A stretch of DNA of 64,000 bases. Origin: Harmonia axyridis. Taxonomy: Eukaryota > Arthropoda > Insecta > Coleoptera > Coccinellidae. The position numbers and the translations under genes are program-made. Location of the stretch: NCBI RefSeq assembly GCF_914767665.1, contig NC_059504.1, forward strand, positions 15,440,501 through 15,504,500. Direction: 5' to 3'. The first letter of the stretch is position 1. Every line of letters starts with the position of its first letter. The notes below the pieces were generated by a model, which was given only the letters and a program-made list of their open reading frames with translations, did not search any database and was not told where the DNA came from. Below are positions 39,900 through 47,367 of this stretch, one piece after another.

Positions 39900-39973
39900 G
39901 TTTTCAGCCACATAAATAATCACATATGATCATACCTGAGAACGTCCCTATATGTATAGTAGTCATCATAAAA
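39900..39973 (-). ncRNA. Box C/D snoRNA, family B copy 1 (diverged)
   Basis: C box ATGATGA at 39969-39963 and D box CTGA at 39907-39904. The D' guide core GGGAC is kept, but the D guide (ATGTGG before CTGA) no longer matches the other copies, so this copy may have lost one target or gained another. Confidence 0.7.
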
Positions 39974-40135
39974 AAAATTATGTTTAAAAAAAAAAAGTAC
40001 CATCATAAGTTGACTTACTTTTATGGGAATCAACAGCAAGACCTCATTATGATAACAATCAGATGAGCTGAAATGAAAAAATTAATATTATTAGCAGAAT
40101 AATGAAGTAATTGAAACTTAAATTGTGTTTTTTAT

Positions 40136-40211
40136 TTTTTCAGCAACTATCTATCTCTCAAAGTAATAATCACTTTTGATCATTTGTCCCTACATAATTA
40201 TCATCACTATA
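40136..40211 (-). ncRNA. Box C/D snoRNA, family B copy 2
   Basis: C box GTGATGA at 40207-40201, D box CTGA at 40143-40140, closed by short T/A flanking runs. D' guide TATGTAGGGACAA and D guide GATAGATAGTTG. First of three copies in an exact 245-bp tandem. Confidence 0.8.
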
Positions 40212-40380
40212 AAAATCCGAAAAATCGATGTACAAGAATAAAAAGTCAACTATAAATCAACTTACCTTATGTGACAACAGCAAAACATCATGAAAAGAAA
40301 TCGTGTGAGATGAGCTGAAATTAAAAATTAACTTATTAGTGAATTAATTAAGAAATAAACCCTTAAGATATATTCATGAT

Positions 40381-40456
40381 TTTTTCAGCAACTATCTATC
40401 TCTCAAAGTAATAATCACTTTTGATCATTTGTCCCTACATAATTATCATCACTATA
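40381..40456 (-). ncRNA. Box C/D snoRNA, family B copy 3
   Basis: C box GTGATGA at 40452-40446, D box CTGA at 40388-40385. The mature part is identical to copy 2, and the flanking exon 40314-40266 is identical to exon 40559-40511, which indicates recent duplication. Confidence 0.8.
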
Positions 40457-40625
40457 AAAAACCGAAAAATCGATGTACAAGAATAAAAAGTCAACTATAA
40501 ATCAACTTACCTTATGTGACAACAGCAAAACATCATGAAAAGAAATCGTGTGAGATGAGCTGAAATTAAAAATTAACTTATTAGTGAATTAATTAAGAAA
40601 TAAACCCTTAAGATATATTCATGAT

Positions 40626-40701
40626 TTTTTCAGCAACTATCTATCTCTCAAAGTAATAATCACTTTTGATCATTTGTCCCTACATAATTATCATCACTAT
40701 A
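40626..40701 (-). ncRNA. Box C/D snoRNA, family B copy 4
   Basis: C box GTGATGA at 40697-40691, D box CTGA at 40633-40630, identical to copies 2 and 3 over the mature region. The donor of the exon on its 5' side (40759-40807) is GTTAGT instead of GTAAGT. Confidence 0.8.
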
Positions 40702-40874
40702 AAAAAAAACCGAAAAATCGATGTACAAGAATAAAAAGTCAACTATAAATCAACTAACCTTATGTGACAACAGCAAAACATCATGAAAAGAAATCGTGTG
40801 AGATGAGCTGAAATTGAAAATTAACTCATTAGTGAAATAATTAAGGAAAAAACACTCAAGATATATTCATTATT

Positions 40875-40950
40875 TTTTTCAGCAACTATCTATCTCTTAA
40901 AGTAATAATCACTTATTATCATTTGTCCCTACATAATTATCATCATTCGA
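40875..40950 (-). ncRNA. Box C/D snoRNA, family B copy 5
   Basis: C box ATGATGA at 40946-40940, D box CTGA at 40882-40879. A few substitutions lie in the loop (attatca instead of ttgatca in sense); both guide segments are retained. Confidence 0.8.
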
Positions 40951-41115
40951 AAAAATCAATGTTAAAAAAGTAAAAATTCAACTATAAAAAAAGGACTTAC
41001 TTTTTACTGGCGACAGCAAGACTTCATAAAAACAAATCGTGTCAAATGAGCTGAAATTAAAAATGAACTATTAGTGAAATGAATAAGAGGTAAAAACTTA
41101 AAATATATTTCCAAT

Positions 41116-41187
41116 TTTTTCAGCAACTATCTCTTAAGTAATAATCAAGGATGATCATTTGTCCCTACATAAGTATCATCATGAAAA
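41116..41187 (-). ncRNA. Box C/D snoRNA, family B copy 6
   Basis: C box ATGATGA at 41182-41176, D box CTGA at 41123-41120. The D guide reads AAGAGATAGTTG, four bases shorter than the tandem copies; the D' guide keeps ATGTAGGGACAA. Confidence 0.8.
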
Positions 41188-41594
41188 ATTATATATTTTG
41201 AATTAGAATTTTGTGTGAAGATTATTGGAAAAAAATTTGGAATTGGTAAGTTTTGTTGGAAATTTATGTACAAGAGGCTTGAAATAGATTTTTGGGTGTG
41301 TGGTACATTGCTAGTTTTTTTGAAGTAAATAATAAATATCTTCCACACTTGATATCCTAAAATGTATTTTCTTGGAAAAAAAAGGGTGATCATCTTATAA
41401 ACAATGTATGTATGTATAAGGAGGTTGAGCATTTTTATTGAAAAATCTTCAAAGACCAAACAATTATACTCACTTTTTCGTAAAATAGCGCCTAACAGCA
41501 TCATTCATTTGTATATGGACATCATAAGCTGAAAATAAAGAGTAAGATTAGGGCATTGAATAAAACAATCAATGAAAATTATTATGAACTATCT

Positions 41595-41668
41595 ATTTTC
41601 AGTTACTATCTCTCAATGTGATATAATCACAGGCGATCATTTGTCCCTACATATATTTCATCATATAA
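41595..41668 (-). ncRNA. Box C/D snoRNA, family B copy 7
   Basis: C box ATGATGA at 41664-41658, D box CTGA at 41602-41599. The D guide is GAGATAGTAA, which pairs with one more 28S base next to the D box than the tandem copies do, so this may be the form closest to the ancestor. Confidence 0.8.
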
Positions 41669-41855
41669 TTTTTTTAATGGAAAATTAATAATTTCTAGAT
41701 ATACTTTTACTTACCCAAATATTCAGATATGTATATCTATTTTCATTCCACACCTATGTCCGAGGAGAATCCATGGTAATCAGTGATCTTGAATAAAAAA
41801 AAAAAAAATGTAAGATCTATTTTGCAGAGATTTCTTTGTATGAAATAATTTTTTT

Positions 41856-41922
41856 CAATTCAGGGAGAGAGTTCAATAAAATTGAACATCATAGGAATCA
41901 TTTTTTGTTTGTCATCATATAT
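41856..41922 (-). ncRNA. Box C/D snoRNA, family A copy 4
   Basis: C box ATGATGA at 41918-41912, D box CTGA at 41863-41860. The loop is shorter and more diverged than in copies 1-3, but the guide TTGAACTCTCTCC is perfect. It is the most 5' snoRNA of the host gene. Confidence 0.8.
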
Positions 41923-42424
41923 AAAACTACTCCACAGTATGGTATCGAATGTATAAAAGAATATACCTAAAAATTTGAATGATTTTTATTTATTACCATG
42001 TGAAAAAGAAAAAAGTGGATTGGACGACTTAAAAAAATCCAATTAATGTTATATTTAGTAATGCGATCTTGAATTATACCTTTAGAGAAATATTCATGTG
42101 AATTAAAAATATCTACTTTATATACGTTGAATATTTGTAAAGTAACTTGCGTTTTACACTTGAAAAATTGTCCTTACCATTAGATAAATAGGATTATACT
42201 CCTCTTGGACTTTTAGCTATTCTGGAAAAAACGTATTATACCAACAATATTTCTAGTATTAAATGCTTTGCTTACCCCCACAAGATATTTTTTCACTAAA
42301 AAAGCTTATTGTTCAAGGTTTAATTTGCTTTTAGAAAATTTTTCTTGAAATTTCTATTTTCACTCCATAAAAAAATGTTATTGGACTTATATCAAAGAAT
42401 TCAAACAACTCTTTGTTCAGTGGG

Positions 42425-42430
42425 TTTATT
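42425..42430 (-). terminator. Likely Hel25E polyadenylation signal
   Basis: Minus-strand AATAAA lies about 147 nt after the Hel25E stop. If it is used, the snoRNA host gene needs its own promoter in 42222-42424; if it is skipped, both could be one transcript. Confidence 0.5.
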
Positions 42431-42576
42431 AAAAGAAAATATAAAATACTTAAATACTATATAATAGTAATCTTATTAATCACTTAAAAACATTCTATTG
42501 TTTCATTAACAAACTCAAATTAATCACATCTATTCAATCATCCAATACAAACAATTCCTTAATTTTATACAGCAGC

Positions 42577-45500
42577 TCATCTTCCTTCAACTAAAAAGAA
42601 AATTTATCAATGAGTATTTGATCAAACGAACATTTATGGTTAACTTACTGTAAGAACTTAGATCGATCTCATCGGGTAATTCTGTAATATTCACATCAAA
42701 GCGATCCTGGACTTCATTCAAGATTTTGGCATCGCTCTCCTCTGAAACGAAGGTGATAGCTAACCCTTTGGTACCAAAACGACCTGCTCTGGCTACTCTA
42801 TGCAGGTAAGTGTCTGAATCCTCAGGCATATCGTAGTTGAATACAATGTTCACTCTTTCAATATCCATCCCTCTTCCAAATAAATTAGTTGCTACCAGTA
42901 TACGCTAAAAAAATAACCATAAAATGAATTCATGATCTATGTACGAATGATCGTGGTTATAGATTTCATACAATATTCAGTTAAACCCTTTAAATGATAA
43001 TTCACAGAAAATCATTTTAGAATTAAATCATCATAGAAAATAAATGATGAAAACAAAACTGAAGAGGTTAGTTATTATTCAATTCTATGGGATATTGACT
43101 CACTTTCTGGAAATCCTTGAACTGTTGATAACGGGAAAGTCTTTCTTCCTGAGACATGTTACGATGGATACCAATGGCAGGGAAATTTTGCTCCGTCAAT
43201 AATTGGGCTAATGCAACACATCTTTGAACAGATTTAACGAAAATGACAACCTAAAACAATTAATTTATTGTCAACATTGAGAAATAAATATAACATATAA
43301 ATATAAATTAATAAAAACAATCAGGGAGAGAGTTCAATAAAAATTGAACATCATGGTGAATCATTGAACATGTTGTCATCATTTGAAGCCGGAACTGCTC
43401 TGAGACTGCAATAATAAGTTGAAATTGATCTTACCTGGTTGAATTCCAAAACATCAAGAAGTTCAAAGAGCTTCTTATTCTTTTCATTTTCTTTCAATTT
43501 TACATAATGTTGTTGTAAACCGTGCAATGTAAGTTTGGCTTCGTCATCAACATAAACTTCCATAGGCTAAAAAGAAGGACTATTAAATTTTCTATTCCTG
43601 CATATCTACCTTCAGAAGCTCAGTTAAGCAAATTCAAAAACGAAAAGACTCCTATTCTTTCAGATCTAAAAAAATAAAATTTTCATTAAATAAAATATTT
43701 GTTATAAATGAAAAATCGAATTCTTAAAAATATTAGTGATTATCTTTTAAATTAAAAATTTTCTTCACAAGGGCAGTATGAAATTCCCAAAAATTCGGTT
43801 GATATTTTTTTGTTATAAATAATTAAATACATTGCTATTTGAAATTAAATACAACATACCAACAGGATTTTGAGAAACCACATTTTTTTTTCATACTCGA
43901 GTACTTGTGAAGATTAAGTTCAGCTTGCTGAATTATACTCAAACACAAGTAAAAAAAAAACAAATAGGAGTCTCCTCTTACATCGAATGTCCAGTAATTT
44001 TTTTTAATTACTGACAAATTTTCACCATAATTCAAAAACTGGATATTCGAATTCTGAATGAACTGAATTGAAAAACTGAAAACCACTGCAGTTGCGAAAG
44101 ATCCTTGAATTAAGTCCCATCGAACATACAGTAGCTGTTGGTTCTGCTAATCTTGTTCCCAGTGCTTGAAAAAACCAACCAAAGGATTTGGGAATCAGGA
44201 TGATCAACACGGTCCAAATTTGATCACTGAGTAAATTGGGTAGAAAATGGGCTCCATGTCCATTAGATGGAATAAAATACTTTTCAGGCTCGCTTAACAA
44301 AATTCCTAGGAGCAATGTACACGTATAAGCTTGAGAAGCCGTATCATCTTTCTCAGCATCCGATTCGATATATGAACAATGTAGATCGATCAAGAAATTC
44401 GCGAGGAACGTTGGACCCCCACGTTCACAAATTATATCCTTTCTTCGTCCTTCTTCATAGCCCAGCCCAAGCCTGCATCGTTGGGCTACAGTGCTCTAAC
44501 CCCTTTGTCATAATAACTTCAATTAACGAAAATTTATAGCACTGTAGCTCGACCAAAACAAACACGAAAATATAACTTCAAGATTTCTGATCTTCCCCCA
44601 TATACAATTGATTTTAAGCACAACTATTTCACAATCAAACTTGGTGATGTTATCATTCAAGTAGCCACAGCAACGGAAACAGGTGAAGAATAAAAATTTT
44701 CAATTACATCTTGCATGAATTTTTTGCACACTGGACGAATTTCTTTGCTCAAGGTTGCACTAAACATCATAACTTGTTTGCCATGTGGTGTATTTCTATA
44801 GATTTCTTGAACATCACGTCTCATATCTGAAAGAAGAGAATTTATTCAATTAAAAAATACTTCAATTCATTTGAAAAAAATGGGTATACCCAAAGAAATT
44901 CCATCATTCTTAACTTACCTAAGAGCTCTAGCATTTTATCACACTCATCCAAAATGAAATGTTTCAAATGCTTCAAGTTGAGCTTCTTGGATCGGACTAG
45001 TGCTAAAATTCTTCCAGGGGTACCAACAACAATGTGGGGGCAGTTGTTCTTTAGAAGTTCTTCATCCTTTTGGATAGGCAATCCTCCGAAAAACACACCA
45101 ACCTTGATTGTTGGCATGTATTTGCTGAATCTTTCATATTCCTTGCTGATCTGGAAAGCGAGTTCTCTAGTGTGGCACATGACCAATACATAAACCACAT
45201 TTTCAGTTGGCTCTAGTTGCTGTAGCGTTGCTAATACAAACACGGCAGTTTTACCCATACCGGATTTGGCTTGGCACAGAATATCCATACCAAGAACTGC
45301 TTGTGGGATACATTCATGCTGAACTGTTGAATAAAGTTAGATAGAAAAGAGAGTTCTATTAAAATTATTCAAACAAACCTTCAGAGGGATGCTCAAAACC
45401 ACAGTCAACAATGGCACGTAAAATTTCAGGTTTCAACAAAAAATCTCTGAAACCAGAACTGTGTATAGATACATAAGTACCCTTTACACCCTTTTTCGGT

Positions 45501-45583
45501 TCAGCAGCAGCAACTGCCTCCGAAGTATTTTGTTCAGTTTGTTCTTCGTCTTCATAATCGAGAAGATCGTCTGCGTCGGCCAT
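42577..45583 (-). CDS. Hel25E: UAP56/DDX39B-type DEAD-box RNA helicase (mRNA export)
   Basis: This is the TREX-complex helicase needed for splicing and for loading export factors onto mRNA in the nucleus. Coding exons in order are 45583-45379, 45323-44919, 44826-44708, 43566-43435, 43250-43104, 42904-42649 and 42590-42577: 1278 nt, 425 aa, almost the length of the fly protein. Motifs: Q-motif region GFEHPSEVQHECIPQ, Walker A AKSGMGKT, HTRELAFQ, the UAP56-specific DECD box, SAT in exon 44826-44708, and motif VI HRVARAGRFG. The protein ends in IEGR. A 5' non-coding exon is likely at 45752-45820. Introns 43251-43434 and 42905-43103 each host a box C/D snoRNA. From memory, human DDX39B introns also host C/D snoRNAs (SNORD84, SNORD117). 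A partial duplicate lies at 38476-38719. Confidence 0.96.
42973..43038 (-). ncRNA. Box C/D snoRNA in Hel25E intron, family C (orphan)
   Basis: C box ATGATGA at 43034-43028, D box CTGA at 42980-42977, the D box 72 intronic nt from the acceptor at 42904/42905. The D guide is TTTAAAGGGTTTAA. I could not place it on rRNA or spliceosomal RNA from memory, and it resembles neither family A nor B. Box identity and spacing support it; the target is unknown. Confidence 0.65.
43317..43386 (-). ncRNA. Box C/D snoRNA in Hel25E intron, family A founder
   Basis: C box ATGATGA at 43382-43376, D box CTGA at 43324-43321, D box 70 intronic nt from the acceptor of exon 43250-43104. The guide TTGAACTCTCTCC matches the array copies. 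Since the array also carries the adjoining Hel25E exon as a decayed copy, this is probably the source of family A. Confidence 0.85.
44022..44393 (-). other. Unidentified 123-aa open frame in a Hel25E intron
   Basis: Within intron 43567-44707 an uninterrupted minus-strand frame encodes a protein-like sequence (DDTASQAYTCTLLLGILLSE, LLSDQIWTVLIILIPKSFGW). Base composition is less AT-rich than the rest of the intron. I do not recognise the family. It has no clear exon borders, so it could be a retrocopy or transposon fragment of some other gene, or chance. Confidence 0.3.
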
Positions 45584-45751
45584 TTTAGAACTGAAACCGG
45601 CAACAGAAATAATGGATGATTAGAAAATATGTCGCAAGACATCAAAAAACTAAGTACATAAAAATTTGAAAGTAAATTATATCTATTAGATACAGAAAGG
45701 AAAATTAAATATTTTACAGGATTGATATAATTATTTCAGATTACTACTTAC

Positions 45752-45830
45752 ATATTTTAAAATATCTGTACAAGTGAAGCGTCAACTAGAAAGAAGCCAA
45801 ACTACGATTGTCGAGTACGATAATGGCGGT
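45752..45830 (-). promoter_or_regulatory. Hel25E 5' non-coding exon and promoter region
   Basis: A donor (AAATAT/GTAAGT) at 45751/45752 and an acceptor (GGTTTCAG) at 45591 frame a 161-nt intron just before the start codon. The first exon therefore ends at 45752, and transcription should start near 45820-45830. No TATA box is evident. Confidence 0.5.
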
Positions 45831-46592
45831 CGCTCAAAAAGTCGTTTCTACGGAGAACATAGACTATAGTGTTCTTATTTTTTAGTTTATTCTATGAAAA
45901 ATTAGGCCTATGCCTAACTCTAGAAACAGAAAAAATTATAAATTTAAAAATATCTACAATGACAATTTGAAATTTTAGAAATATGCATTGTACACAAGAA
46001 TGTGTTGTATATCTAATTTTATTCTGTATCTAAATTACTGTAAAAAATGATTAATATGTTTCACAGATTTTAGAGCTTTATCGAGAAAATAAAAAATTGC
46101 ATCACTGAAAACATAAATAAGTGAAATTTTATAAGGATAGGAATGTTATTCCTCGACTCTCAAAGTAATTTCTTATGTAATTAATCATATAAAATAAAAC
46201 TCTTTGTTAATATGAACAATTTATTTTTCATTTAATAGTCCACTACATAAATGATGAAAATAGTACGGAATATGTTGTTACTCAGTGTAAAATTACATAT
46301 TACGTGGTTCATTATCTTGTATAAAAATACAGTTTCAGCATCCTGACAATCATGTTTAAAGATTACTTATTGCTTATGCTTAAATATATTCATAACGTCA
46401 ACAGTTCTATTCGTTAACGAAAAATGTTACCAGTCAAATATCAAGTAAATTTGAAAAATATTTCTGAAATTTTGAATTTTGATGAAAATTATTGGAGAAT
46501 AAAATTTGTCCAAAGATTGCTGTCACTTGGGGAAGACTAATCTATGTTTTTGGCTTTATATATGCTGTCTCAACCAATGATCTAATAACTGT

Positions 46593-46956
46593 ATTATTAG
46601 ATCTATGGAGGGTAGATCATTAGAGATGAGGAGAATAATCACTTATGGTAGAAGCACAGACTAATCTGTGGTAGAAGTGATGATAAAGTGTCCAGCGGAA
46701 AATGCATTTAGGAGGCGCTAGTGTAGCTAGAGAGTAACCAATCCAAGATGACGAACTGCTAGTGTAGCTAGAGGGTAACCAATCCCACAAGGCGAAGATA
46801 CTTTCATTCTTGTTTACTTCTTGCTTTATCCCAGTTCTTTATGACGTTTTCTGTGTCCTCTAGCTTCACTAGCGCCATCAATTTAGTTCAGTTCAACGGT
46901 CACTTTTGAAGCGAGAAGATTATTCTCCTCATCTGCACCCTCCATAATTAGATCAA
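46593..46956. mobile_element. MITE with paired ends near Hel25E/Gbeta76C
   Basis: Inverted words atgaggagaataatc (46626-46640) and gattattctcctcat (46918-46932) match perfectly, and tggagggt (46606-46613) pairs with accctcca (46937-46944). The interior contains two near-copies of gctagtgtagctagag at about 46718 and 46759. There is no gene. Confidence 0.6.
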
Positions 46957-46965
46957 AAACTAAGT

Positions 46966-47092
46966 AGTCTGTGATTAGATCATTGGTCTTAAGCAATGAT
47001 CTAACAATACATATATTAATAGATCATTAGTCTTAACCAATGATCTAACAATATCATTAATAGATCAATTGATCTCAACCAAGATCCATAGA
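46966..47092. repeat. Tandem repeat of an approximately 50-bp AT-rich unit
   Basis: The unit containing tagatcattagtcttaacc and aatgatctaacaatat is repeated about two and a half times, with a related piece at 46573-46600 on the other side of the neighbouring MITE. It lies downstream of the Gbeta76C gene. Confidence 0.6.
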
Positions 47093-47272
47093 ATACATGC
47101 AAATTGATGTTAAATGTACTATTACTACTATTACATTGTTGGTTTTTCTTATTTTCAGTTTTTAGTTTAATTTGGTGTCCGTGATTCCATGCAATAAAGA
47201 TTATATTCCTCAAATACATTTCAACTTTACGATTTTAATGTAAGCGAATAAAATAGTTGAACCAAGGACTTA

Positions 47273-47278
47273 TTTATT
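47273..47278 (-). terminator. Likely Gbeta76C polyadenylation signal
   Basis: Minus-strand AATAAA about 90 nt after the Gbeta76C stop codon; a second hexamer overlaps 47355-47360 but is too close to the stop to be the main one. Confidence 0.45.
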
Positions 47279-47367
47279 ACCTACTCAATAAAATATTATT
47301 ATCCTCAATGTCGTTATCTTTTTTTATCAAATAGGGGCATCTGCATTTAATATCTTTATTGATTCTT

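Larger units (their letters stand above)
40081..40835. repeat. Three 245-bp tandem units, each one exon plus one snoRNA intron
   Basis: D boxes at 40140, 40385 and 40630 are exactly 245 bp apart, and the intervening exons and introns are nearly identical. The outer units (40879, 41120, 41599) have diverged in sequence and spacing. The repeat unit is one complete exon-intron-snoRNA module. Confidence 0.9.
38405..42221 (-). ncRNA. Multi-exon snoRNA host gene, no coding potential
   Basis: Read on the minus strand, consensus acceptors (TTTCAG) and donors (GTAAGT) delimit small exons: 42221-42178, 41787-41715, 41528-41474, 41050-41001, 40807-40759, 40559-40511, 40314-40266, 40067-40019, 39831-39787, 39351-39236, 39039-38918 and a last exon from 38719. 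Most are 45-73 nt, contain no lasting frame and differ from each other more than the snoRNAs do. Each of the eleven introns holds one intact-box C/D snoRNA with its D box 69-72 intronic nt from the 3' splice site. A minus-strand AATAAA at 38409-38414 can end the transcript, tail to tail with NEURL4. The 5' end is unresolved: exon 42178-42221 has a good acceptor, so a further exon must lie upstream, or the transcript continues from Hel25E. The last exon derives from Hel25E coding exons. Known analogues are UHG/GAS5-type hosts. Exon borders are read from sequence; expression is inferred. Confidence 0.75.

Noticed and set aside
40081..41187. Regular repeats with unique spacers, superficially like a CRISPR array
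   Set aside because: Unit length is 245 bp, the host is a eukaryote, and the repeats are exon plus snoRNA modules with splice sites.
41145..41504. 119-codon minus-strand frame in the snoRNA array
   Set aside because: It overlaps a snoRNA and an intron, is AT-rich and lacks any protein-like pattern.
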